Numbered from the stretch's first letter, positions 1 to 5,952 are shown. The stretch: 8,887 bases of DNA from CALJIC01 sp039805565 (GCA_039805565.1 JBDLTZ010000143.1:1-8887), one strand, 5' to 3'. The notes: a model not told the origin generated them from the sequence alone. Translations and numbers: made by a program.

Positions 1-84
1 ATCTGCGATAATGATACGCGCCGCACCTCTGCCGCGCGTTAGCACCGCGATAGCATTCCATTAGATAAGGCCCGCTCGCCACTC

Positions 85-113
85 TTGACATGCGTCCCTC
101 GCCTTGTGATAAT
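85..113 (+). promoter_or_regulatory. Sigma-70-type promoter of the DUF1992 gene
   Basis: A perfect -35 box TTGACA at 85-90 is followed after exactly 17 bp by GATAAT at 108-113. The bases TG stand one base before the -10 box (105-106), making it an extended -10. Transcription would begin near 120, leaving a leader of about 29 bases before the ATG at 149. The call rests on consensus matching only; no start site has been measured. Confidence 0.75.
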
Positions 114-148
114 TCACACAAAACAGACAGCGAACGAGAGAGGCGACC

Positions 149-640
149 ATGAGCACGAAGAAGCGCGAGGACAACCAGGAGCGGGACGACAGCCACCCCC
201 TGCGCCGGCCGGTCACCGGCAGCAGCTTCGAGAACGTCGTCGACCAGCTCCTCAACAAGGCGCGTTCCGAGGGACAGTTCGACAACCTGGAAGGGCAGGG
301 CAGGCCGCTCCGGTCGGACATCGAAGAACGGCTGGTGCCCGAGGAGCTGCGCGCCGGCTTCCGCATGCTCAAGAACGCCGGCTTTGCGCCGCCGTGGGTC
401 GAGGCCCGCCGCGCAGTGGACCAGGAGCGCGGCGACCTGGCCGGCTGGCTCGTCCAGGCCAACGCCCGCTGGCCCCGGCTGGACGACGCCGCCCGCGCTA
501 AGCTGCGCGAGGAGTACCGCCGCAAGCTCGAGGACCTCCAGCGCCAGATCCTCACCTACAATCTTATGGCTCCTGAGTCCGCGGGGCAGGTGCCCGGCCT
601 CCAGCTCCCAATCGAGCAGGCCAAACTCGGCGGTTCCTGA
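149..640 (+). CDS. DUF1992 family (DnaJ homologue subfamily C member 28-like) protein
   Basis: A 163-residue soluble protein with the DUF1992 signature. Residues 28-54 carry the typical 'two-helix, then G-F-D-N-L-x-G-x-G-x-P-L' motif (QFDNLEGQGRPL). Residues 73-84 carry LKNAGFAPPWVE, and Y137-N138 sits near the end, as is usual in the family. The N-terminal 20 residues are charged and probably disordered; residues 112-136 look like a charged helix. The family is named after the conserved domain of DNAJC28, but there is no J domain or HPD motif here, so a co-chaperone role is only by association and the biochemical function is unknown. The ATG at 149 is chosen because AGAGG at 139-143 lies 5 bases upstream and a strong promoter ends at 113. 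The gene stands alone; the next gene has its own promoter. Confidence 0.88.
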   Translation: MSTKKREDNQERDDSHPLRRPVTGSSFENVVDQLLNKARSEGQFDNLEGQGRPLRSDIEERLVPEELRAGFRMLKNAGFAPPWVEARRAVDQERGDLAGWLVQANARWPRLDDAARAKLREEYRRKLEDLQRQILTYNLMAPESAGQVPGLQLPIEQAKLGGS

Positions 641-660
641 GACGCCGGAGCGAAACGCTG

Positions 661-669
661 TGCTATAAT
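661..669 (+). promoter_or_regulatory. Extended -10 promoter of the membrane regulator gene
   Basis: TGCTATAAT at 661-669 is a perfect extended -10 element (TGN followed by TATAAT at 664-669). No recognisable -35 box lies 16-18 bp upstream, which extended -10 promoters can tolerate. The predicted start near 676 gives a leader of about 34 bases before the ATG at 710. The element lies in the 69-base gap after the DUF1992 stop, so the downstream gene is probably transcribed separately. Confidence 0.65.
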
Positions 670-709
670 CCACCGAATAACTCAGATCGTGTGACCTCGG
701 GCGCCCCGC

Positions 710-2632
710 ATGGACGACATCCCGCTTCTCGTAACCATCCTGCTTGCGATCAACGAACTGCTCGTCGCGGCCGTGTTGATCGTCACATTCTCGCTACTGG
801 TCTACATCGCGCTCCAGAATCGCTACACTCCCATCGCCCGCGCGATCTGCGTGCTGCTGTTCGGCGTCGTCGTGGTGTTCGGCGGAGACGTGCTGCTCGG
901 CGAGGCTCAGCGCGCTCACACGGTCGAGTTCCTGCTGCGTGCCCAATGGCTCGGCATCGTGTGCGTCCCGGCCGGCTACATCCACCTGGCCGACGCCCTG
1001 CTGGTGTTCGGCGGCACCGCGAGCCGCCGCCGCCGCTGGCTCGTGCCCGGCGCCTACGTCCTCAGCGCCGCCTTCTTCGCCCTGGCCTTCACAGCTGACC
1101 TGCTGGTGCGCGAGGACGGCCCGCGCGGGGTGGTGGCGCAGCTCGGCGCAGGCCCACTCTTCTGGTTCTTCGCGATCTACTTCGTGGGTGCCTGCGCCGG
1201 CGGGCTGCTCTCCGCGCTGCGCCTGAGGCGCCAGGCCCTCACCCCCACGCTGCGGCGCCGCCTTAGCTACCTGGCCGCCACCTTCCTCGGGCCGGGGATG
1301 GCGGTCTTCCCCTACCTCGTGATCTCCGGCCCGCAGCCGCCCGTGCCGGACGCCTTCGTGCTGCTGCTCAGCGCTGTGGGCAACGCCGCTGTGGTCGGGA
1401 TGACGGTGGTGATGGTGTATAGCATCGCCTTCCAGGGGCTGCCGCTGCCAGACCGGCTGATCAAGCAGGACTTCATCCGCTGGGGGCTGTACGGGCCGTT
1501 CGTCGGCGTGACGATCGTGCTGTTCCTGCGCGGCGTCCCGGTGCTGGCGCGCCTCGTGGGTCTCCCACCCGAGACGCTGCTGACCGTCGGCATCATGATC
1601 ATGACAGTGCTGATGCCGATCTTCGTCAGCCGCGCCAAGCCCTACCTCGATGCGCTGGTGTTCACCCAGGACCACGCGGAGATCGACTACCTGCGGGCGC
1701 TGCCGCGCAGCACCTTCACGCAGACCGACCTGCGCAGCCTGCTCGAGAACACCCTGGTGGTGGTCTGCGGCGCGCTGCGAGTGGACACCGGGTTCGTGGC
1801 GGCCCCAGACGACGGCGGCGGCTACACGATCAAGACGATCGTCGGCTCGCGGCGCGCGGTCAAGCGCTTCGTCAGCGAGCACCCGCTGGTCGATGTGATC
1901 CCGCGCGTGATGGCGGCCCCCTCCCACGAACCGGGCAACACGCCCGCGGCGGCGTCGTTCATCCCCTGCGACGGATTCAGCCTGCTGGCGCTCCGCAGCC
2001 CCCAGGGGGACTTCCTCGGCGCGCTGGGCGTGGCCTACCCCCAGAGCGCCCTCAGCCCTGAGGTGCGCGCGCTGATCGGCGCGCTGGCCCACCGCATGGA
2101 GCTGGCGCTCGAGACAGTCCAGATCCAGCAGCGGCTGTTCTCCGCCCTGCGCGGGATCGGGCCGGAGATGCAGTCGCTCCAGGCGCTCAGCAGCCAGCTC
2201 GAGCAGGCCACCCCGGCCTCGCTCGACCAGCTTGAGTCCGACGTGGCGCTGCTGCCCGAGTTCCCGCAGCTGGTGAAGGACGCACTGGCGCACTACTGGG
2301 GCGGCCCCAAGCTCTCCGACAGCCCGCTCCTGGGCCTCAAGACGGTGCGGCGCCTGCTGACCGATCAGGGCGGCAGCCCCACGCGCGCGCTCCAGGCGGT
2401 GCTGCGCCAGGCGATCGAGAACCTGCGCCCGGACGAGCAGCTCGACCCCTCGGCGCAGGAGTGGCTGATGTACAACATCCTCGAGCTGCGCTTCCTGCAG
2501 GGCAAGCGCATCCGCGACACCGCCGAGCGCCTGGCGATGAGCGAGAGCGACCTGTACCGCAAGCAGCGCATCGCCGTCGAGGAGGTGGCCCGCCAGCTTG
2601 CCCTGATGGAGGAGTCGGCCGGGGCGGAGTAG
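710..2632 (+). CDS. Multi-pass membrane protein with GAF-like domain and C-terminal sigma-4-like helix-turn-helix
   Basis: A 640-residue protein with three parts. Residues 1-307 hold about nine hydrophobic helices (roughly 9-33, 43-64, 80-101, 113-133, 148-170, 184-206, 217-240, 260-277, 288-307), similar in layout to the N-terminal membrane sensor regions of histidine kinases. Residues about 338-472 look like a GAF domain (helix, strand-rich core with GFVAAPDDGGGY, then FLGALGVAYP and a closing helix). Residues about 473-505 may be coiled. Residues 584-632 carry YNILELRFLQGKRIRDTAERLAMSES in pieces: an 'L-x-L-R-F-x-x-G' helix, then a helix-turn-helix (IRDTAERLAMSESDLYRKQR), closely resembling sigma-70 region 4 or LuxR-type DNA-binding domains. 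No H-box, HATPase or receiver domain is present, so a one-component membrane-bound transcription regulator is inferred. The ATG at 710 has no clear ribosome binding site, but an in-frame stop at 692 allows no earlier start. The signal and targets are unknown. Confidence 0.75.
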   Translation: MDDIPLLVTILLAINELLVAAVLIVTFSLLVYIALQNRYTPIARAICVLLFGVVVVFGGDVLLGEAQRAHTVEFLLRAQWLGIVCVPAGYIHLADALLVFGGTASRRRRWLVPGAYVLSAAFFALAFTADLLVREDGPRGVVAQLGAGPLFWFFAIYFVGACAGGLLSALRLRRQALTPTLRRRLSYLAATFLGPGMAVFPYLVISGPQPPVPDAFVLLLSAVGNAAVVGMTVVMVYSIAFQGLPLPDRLIKQDFIRWGLYGPFVGVTIVLFLRGVPVLARLVGLPPETLLTVGIMIMTVLMPIFVSRAKPYLDALVFTQDHAEIDYLRALPRSTFTQTDLRSLLENTLVVVCGALRVDTGFVAAPDDGGGYTIKTIVGSRRAVKRFVSEHPLVDVIPRVMAAPSHEPGNTPAAASFIPCDGFSLLALRSPQGDFLGALGVAYPQSALSPEVRALIGALAHRMELALETVQIQQRLFSALRGIGPEMQSLQALSSQLEQATPASLDQLESDVALLPEFPQLVKDALAHYWGGPKLSDSPLLGLKTVRRLLTDQGGSPTRALQAVLRQAIENLRPDEQLDPSAQEWLMYNILELRFLQGKRIRDTAERLAMSESDLYRKQRIAVEEVARQLALMEESAGAE

Positions 2633-2649
2633 GCGAGTACACGAAGGCG

Positions 2650-2767
2650 TGAGACTTGAGGTATGAGTCTTAAGTCGTGAGTGCTGAGGGGCGAGTTATG
2701 CGGCTTGAGGCGTGAGACTTGAGGTGTGAGTCGTGAGACCTGAGCGTGAGTGCCGAGGGTTGCGTGC
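2650..2767 (+). repeat. Degenerate TGAGNNN heptad array
   Basis: Thirteen successive 7-base units run in perfect phase from 2650 to 2740. Most begin TGAG (variants TAAG, CGAG, TGCG) and end in three variable bases. A 6-base unit (2741-2746) and three weaker heptads follow. A 24-base segment at 2646-2669 recurs at 2709-2732 with one mismatch, 63 bases apart, which equals nine heptads, so part of the array arose by block duplication. It lies between the membrane regulator stop and the lpd promoter. Heptad arrays of this kind are known as STRR elements in cyanobacteria; kinship with those is not established here. Confidence 0.85.
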
Positions 2768-2822
2768 CGGGTGGCGAAGGCGTTCTCGGCTTGGGCGTGC
2801 CGTGCGTGGCTAGGTAGGCGCG

Positions 2823-2831
2823 TGGTACAAT
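2823..2831 (+). promoter_or_regulatory. Extended -10 promoter of lpd
   Basis: TGGTACAAT at 2823-2831 matches the extended -10 form (TGN plus TACAAT at 2826-2831). No good -35 box is seen 16-18 bp upstream. The predicted start near 2838 leaves about 29 bases before the GTG start at 2867, similar to the leaders of the two upstream genes. Confidence 0.55.
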
Positions 2832-2866
2832 GTGCGCTATCGTTGGTTGCTAGAAAGGTGTCTCCT

Positions 2867-4282
2867 GTGACTGACACACCCTACGACGTCGTCGTAGTTG
2901 GCGCCGGGCCGGGCGGCTACGTCGCCGCGATTCGCGCCTCGCAGCTCGGCCTGCGCGCCGCCATTGTCGAGCGCCAGTATATGGGCGGTGTCTGCCTCAA
3001 TGTTGGCTGCATCCCCACCAAAGCCATGCTCCACTCCGCCGAGCTGTTGGACGAGGCCCACGAGGCCAAGCGCTTCGGCGTGATCATCAAGGACGTCTCG
3101 GTGGACTGGGACGGGGTGATCAAGAACAAGGACACGGTCGTCAAGCAGATGACGCAGGGCGTCAGCTTCCTTATGAAGAAGAACAAGGTCGACGTCCACA
3201 ATGGCTCCGCTCGCCTGGTGGACCGCGGCCGGCTCCAGGTGACGGGCGCGGACGGCAAGGCCACCGAGATCGCGGCCAAGAACGTGGTGCTGGCCACCGG
3301 CGCTCGCCCGCGCGAGATCCCGCAGATCGGCGCGGTGTTCGACGGCGACCGCATCCTGAACTCCTACCAGGCGCTCTCGCTCAAGGCGCTGCCGAAGTCC
3401 ATCCTGATCATCGGCGCGAGCGCGATCGGCTGCGAGTTCGCCTCGATGTTCCGCTCGTTCGGCGCCGACGTGACGCTCGTCGAGGCGCTGCCGCGCATCG
3501 TGCCCGCCGAGGACGAGGAGATCAGCGCCGAGCTGACGCGCGCCTTCCAGCGACGCGGCATCAAGGTGATGGCCGGCGCCAAGCTGACGTCGATCAAGGC
3601 GGAGGGGGACCACGTCACCGCCAGCATCACCGACGCCGAGGGCAAGGAGCAGACGATCAAGGCCGAGCGTGCGCTCATGGGCATCGGCATCGCCCCCAAC
3701 AGCAAGGACCTGGGCCTCGAGGATCGCGGCGTCGAGACCGACCAGCGCGGCTTCATCAAGGTGGACCCGCTGATGCGCACCACCGTCGAGGGGGTCTATG
3801 CGATCGGCGACTGCGCGCTAAGCACCCCCTGGCTGGCGCATAAGGCCAGCGCCGAGGGTATCCTGGCTGCCGAGGCGATCGCCGGCCACAACCCGCACCC
3901 GATCGACTACGGCAAGATCCCGGGCTGCACCTACTGCTCCCCCGAGATCGGCAGCGTGGGCCTGACCGAGGCGCGGGCGCGCGAGCAGGGCTACGACGTG
4001 AAGGTGGGCAAGTTCCCGCTCTCCGCCAACGGCAAGGCCACCATCCTCGGCGCGCGCAACGGCTTCGTGAAGATCGTGGCCGAGAAGAAGTACGACGAGG
4101 TGCTCGGCGTCCACATGATCGGCCCGCGCGTCACCGAGCTGATCGCCGAGGGCGGCCTGGCGCTCTCCCACGAGGCCACCGCCGAGTCGATGATGCGAAC
4201 GATCCACGCCCACCCGACGCTCTACGAGGCGATCGGCGAGGCAGCCCACGCGGCGGCCGAGGGCGCGGCGATCCATATCTAG
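2867..4282 (+). CDS. lpdA: Dihydrolipoamide dehydrogenase (E3)
   Basis: A 471-residue pyridine nucleotide-disulfide oxidoreductase, full length for the family. It reoxidises the dihydrolipoyl groups of 2-oxo-acid dehydrogenase or glycine cleavage complexes with NAD+, using FAD and a redox disulfide. Visible are the FAD-binding GAGPGG (12-17), the disulfide GGVCLNVGCIPTK (C43, C48), the second FAD motif YAIGDC (D315), the LAHKASAEG segment (324-331), and the catalytic pair in HAHPTLYE (H449, E454). The NAD-binding loop reads GASAIG (183-188), with serine where the second glycine of GxGxxG is usual. The GTG at 2867 is chosen because GAAAGG (2853-2858) lies 8 bases upstream and the protein then begins just before the FAD-binding strand. 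An in-frame start at 2750 would add 39 atypical residues read from the repeat region. No E1, E2 or lipoate genes are adjacent, so which complex it serves cannot be told. Mercuric or glutathione reductase is unlikely, given the HPT-x-x-E ending and the LPD-type disulfide motif. Confidence 0.93.
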   Translation: MTDTPYDVVVVGAGPGGYVAAIRASQLGLRAAIVERQYMGGVCLNVGCIPTKAMLHSAELLDEAHEAKRFGVIIKDVSVDWDGVIKNKDTVVKQMTQGVSFLMKKNKVDVHNGSARLVDRGRLQVTGADGKATEIAAKNVVLATGARPREIPQIGAVFDGDRILNSYQALSLKALPKSILIIGASAIGCEFASMFRSFGADVTLVEALPRIVPAEDEEISAELTRAFQRRGIKVMAGAKLTSIKAEGDHVTASITDAEGKEQTIKAERALMGIGIAPNSKDLGLEDRGVETDQRGFIKVDPLMRTTVEGVYAIGDCALSTPWLAHKASAEGILAAEAIAGHNPHPIDYGKIPGCTYCSPEIGSVGLTEARAREQGYDVKVGKFPLSANGKATILGARNGFVKIVAEKKYDEVLGVHMIGPRVTELIAEGGLALSHEATAESMMRTIHAHPTLYEAIGEAAHAAAEGAAIHI

Positions 4283-4359
4283 CGAGTGCTGAGTGCTGAG
4301 TAACAAGTTCTGAGTGAGGTTGCCTCAGCACTCAGCACTCAGCACTCAGTACTGAGGGG
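4283..4359. repeat. Inverted heptad element forming an 18-bp hairpin between lpd and the next gene
   Basis: The element begins on the base after the lpd stop and consists of eleven 7-base steps in one unbroken phase. First come TGAGNNN units on the plus strand (CGAGTGC, TGAGTGC, TGAGTAA), then a spacer. The units then turn round as TCAGCAC three times and TCAGTAC, and the element closes with TGAGGGG. Bases 4284-4301 are the exact reverse complement of 4330-4347 (18 bp, 28-base loop), and a 17-bp pairing is also possible seven bases earlier. CTCAGTACTGAG at 4345-4356 is a further perfect palindrome. There is no T-run after the stem, so a standard intrinsic terminator is not supported. Confidence 0.85.
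4354..4359 (+). promoter_or_regulatory. Ribosome binding site supplied by the last repeat unit
   Basis: GAGGGG at 4354-4359, 4 bases before the ATG at 4364, is the only good Shine-Dalgarno match. It is the end of the TGAGGGG heptad (4353-4359). Part of it lies inside the palindrome CTCAGTACTGAG, so folding of the repeat could hide it (inference). Confidence 0.6.
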
Positions 4360-4363
4360 TACC

Positions 4364-4717
4364 ATGCCTGTCCTGATCAACCTCACCACCGCCGAGCACG
4401 GGGGCACGAAGCTCTCCTGCGGCACCCACGAGGGCTGCGGCGTGAACTGCGACTGCGGCTGCCCGTACACCGGCATGGAGGAGAAGGGGCGCGTCGAGCC
4501 GATCGCCGAGGCCGAAGCTCGCTACCCTGGGCAGTGGCTGGCGTTCGTGATCCCGCCCGGCGAGGACGACTACGCGCCCGAGCGTGGCATGCTCGTGGCC
4601 TACGGCGACGAGGACGAGGTCTTCGAGGCCGTCGCCCGCGTCACCTTCAACCAGGTGGTCCACGTCTACTTCAACGGGCCGCTCGAGCCGTTCCTGGAGC
4701 TGATGGAAGCGGCGTAG
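4364..4717 (+). CDS. Small cysteine-rich protein of unknown function
   Basis: A 117-residue acidic protein that I do not recognise as a named family. The N-terminal part holds a tight cysteine cluster, C19-X5-C25-X3-C29-X-C31-X-C33, with H12 and H22 nearby; this suggests binding of a metal ion or a small cluster. Residues 53-104 form a separate, strand-rich segment (YPGQWLAFVIPPGEDDYAPE, then GMLVAYGDEDEVFEAV and HVYFNGPL). Its pattern 'YPGxWLAF ... VAYGDEDEV' recalls DUF5678-like small domains, but this is a weak resemblance. There is no signal peptide or membrane helix, so it should be cytoplasmic. It follows lpd across the repeat hairpin and may be cotranscribed with it, which would hint at a redox or thiol role (inference only). 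The start is supported by GAGGGG 4 bases upstream. Confidence 0.72.
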   Translation: MPVLINLTTAEHGGTKLSCGTHEGCGVNCDCGCPYTGMEEKGRVEPIAEAEARYPGQWLAFVIPPGEDDYAPERGMLVAYGDEDEVFEAVARVTFNQVVHVYFNGPLEPFLELMEAA

Positions 4718-4726
4718 CAGCCGCGA

Positions 4727-5359
4727 TCACAGGTCCAGCACCCCCTTGTGCCCCGACGTGTGCGCCCGCACGATGGCTCCGGCGACGTCCGCCGGAGCCA
4801 TCGCGCCCTTCGGCAGCCGGAAGGGCGCCTTCTCCCAGAAGGCCGTGTCCACTGCCCCGACACGCACGTTCGTCACGCGCCGGTCGCGGAGCTCCTTGCC
4901 CAGCACGGTGACGTAGGCGTCGAGCGCTGCCTTCGCGGCTGCGTACGCACCTAGCTTCGGTAGCATGATGCGCTCGGCGTAGGCCCCCACGAACACCATG
5001 TGCCCTCCGGCCGGCACCAGCGGCAGCGAGTGCGTCACCGCCAGGTGCGCGCCGGTGACGTTGGCCGCCATCACGCGCTGCCACTCGGCCGCGCTGGTGT
5101 CCGCCAGCGGCTTGCCCAGCACATCGCCCGCCGCGTAGATCCACAGCGCCACGCTCTCAGCCTCGCGCGCGGCCCACAGCGCCGCCGCCGCCACATCCGC
5201 CTCGCGCGCGAGGTCGGCCGCGCAGGACTCGACCCCCGCCGCCGCTAGCGGCCCGTCGTCGCGCGCGACGCCCAGCACGCGCCACCCCTCCCGCCGCAGC
5301 AGGTCCACCGTCGCGCGGCCGATCCCCCCGGCCGCGCCCCATACCAGCGCTGTCTGCAT
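4727..5359 (-). CDS. Short-chain dehydrogenase/reductase lacking the catalytic serine
   Basis: A 210-residue classical-type SDR with one Rossmann fold. The cofactor loop is GAAGGIG (8-14). R33 at the end of the second strand suggests NADP(H). D49 follows strand three, YAAG (75-78) replaces the usual NNAG, N100 is the expected active-site asparagine, and Y139-x-x-x-K143 is intact. The position 13 residues before the tyrosine, normally serine, is alanine (A126, in VFVGAYAE). At 210 residues it is shorter than most classical SDRs (about 250), with a small substrate-binding region. The substrate is unknown and activity may be weak or altered. The gene converges on the cysteine-rich gene with only 9 bases between stop codons. 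The ATG at 5359 is preceded by a modest GAAGAG about 8 bases upstream; no clear promoter is seen. Confidence 0.85.
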   Translation of the reverse strand: MQTALVWGAAGGIGRATVDLLRREGWRVLGVARDDGPLAAAGVESCAADLAREADVAAAALWAAREAESVALWIYAAGDVLGKPLADTSAAEWQRVMAANVTGAHLAVTHSLPLVPAGGHMVFVGAYAERIMLPKLGAYAAAKAALDAYVTVLGKELRDRRVTNVRVGAVDTAFWEKAPFRLPKGAMAPADVAGAIVRAHTSGHKGVLDL

Positions 5360-5505
5360 CCGTGTCTCTTCTAGGTAGTGCGCAAACCTGTCGGTTTGGG
5401 CGGCTCCAGAGAGGGCTTGCCCTCCCTGCTCTCCCGCTCCGGAATGCAGGGGACTACGCAGCAGAGCGACCGACAGATGCAGAACACGCCTCCTTCGGCG
5501 CTAGC

Positions 5506-5528
5506 AAGCACCGCGGCGGTCGGTGCTT
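5506..5528. repeat. Perfect hairpin, 8-bp stem
   Basis: AAGCACCG at 5506-5513 is exactly complementary to CGGTGCTT at 5521-5528, with a 7-base loop. There is no T-run on either side, so it is not a typical terminator. Confidence 0.6.
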
Positions 5529-5566
5529 CCGCAGGCAGCACGGTGGGCGCCACGGAGGCGAGGGAT

Positions 5567-5588
5567 GCGGTGGACTGTGCTCCACCGC
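5567..5588. repeat. Perfect hairpin, 8-bp stem
   Basis: GCGGTGGA at 5567-5574 pairs exactly with TCCACCGC at 5581-5588 across a 6-base loop. It lies 38 bases after the preceding hairpin and has a similar size, which suggests the region folds as RNA or as single-stranded DNA. The function is unknown. Confidence 0.6.
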
Positions 5589-5917
5589 TGCCGAGCGCCA
5601 CAGCCACCGATGCGACCGAGCATACCGTCCCGTCGCTGAGGCCGGGAAAAGGGCGGTGTGGCTGCGCAGCTCGAATGGGCTGCTGATCACCGCGCCGTTC
5701 TGGGGGGCATCGATCGTGTTCGCCTTGTCCTGCGTCGCGAGCTGTTGGGTGGGTCAGTCCGGGCATCGGTCATCGGGAGGCCTCACTTCAACTGGCCAGA
5801 GAGAACGACGGAGAGTATCGCAGCCAGAGACAAAAGATAAGACTAAGTTTCATTATAAACCAGGGGAGACATGCGCATGATTACTGCACCTGCCACATAG
5901 CTGATACACGACTTCGA

Positions 5918-5946
5918 TTGACAGGCGTGCGATGTTCACGTATAAT
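5918..5946 (+). promoter_or_regulatory. Consensus sigma-70 promoter of the znu operon
   Basis: TTGACA at 5918-5923 and TATAAT at 5941-5946 are both perfect and separated by exactly 17 bp. This predicts strong transcription unless a repressor acts. The start should fall at about 5952-5954. Zinc uptake operons are usually shut off by Zur when zinc is plentiful, and a promoter this strong would fit such control, but I could not identify a convincing Zur box overlapping it. Confidence 0.8.
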
Positions 5947-5952
5947 CCCGGA

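Larger units (their letters stand above)
5360..5868. other. Spacer of about 500 bases with hairpins but no convincing gene
   Basis: Open frames on both strands here have odd composition, no domain I recognise and no good ribosome binding site, so none is called. The region is rich in perfect inverted repeats: CAAACC-TGTC-GGTTTG (5383-5398), GAGGGC-TT-GCCCTC (5411-5424), an 8-bp stem with 7-base loop (5506-5528), an 8-bp stem with 6-base loop (5567-5588), and the palindrome GCTGCGCAGC (5661-5670). The first two lie close to the SDR start and resemble palindromic intergenic repeats of GC-rich genomes. The whole could be a decayed gene, a dispersed repeat or a structured RNA. Confidence 0.5.

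Noticed and set aside
794..2293. Long (499-codon) open frame on the minus strand inside the membrane regulator
   Set aside because: It is a GC-driven antisense shadow: rich in His, Gln and Arg, with no domain, and fully overlapped by a well-supported gene.
2646..2767. CRISPR array
   Set aside because: The period is 7 bases with degenerate units; there are no long repeats, no spacers of even length and no cas genes.
2837..3613. 258-codon minus-strand frame over the start of lpd
   Set aside because: It lies antisense to a clear dihydrolipoamide dehydrogenase and has composition typical of shadow frames.
4283..4359. Intrinsic terminator of lpd
   Set aside because: The stem is perfect but not followed by a T-run, the loop is long, and the last unit serves as a ribosome binding site for the next gene.
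5371..5766. 131-codon minus-strand frame upstream of the SDR gene
   Set aside because: It ends 11 bases before the SDR start and could be an operon partner, but its ribosome binding site is poor, its composition is odd with clustered cysteines, and the frame is driven by the palindromes beneath it.
5852..5857. TATAAT on the minus strand as a divergent promoter
   Set aside because: There is no -35 box at a suitable distance and no gene to serve on that strand nearby.
5362..5880. Plus-strand frames across the spacer before znuA
   Set aside because: They have no ribosome binding site, no recognisable domain, and low-complexity Arg/Ser/Gly/Ala-rich translations.
5871..5900. Nine-codon frame with a good AGGGG ribosome binding site
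   Set aside because: It lies upstream of the znu promoter -35 box, so it would not be on that transcript, and no promoter for it is clear; it may be chance or the remnant of a lost gene.
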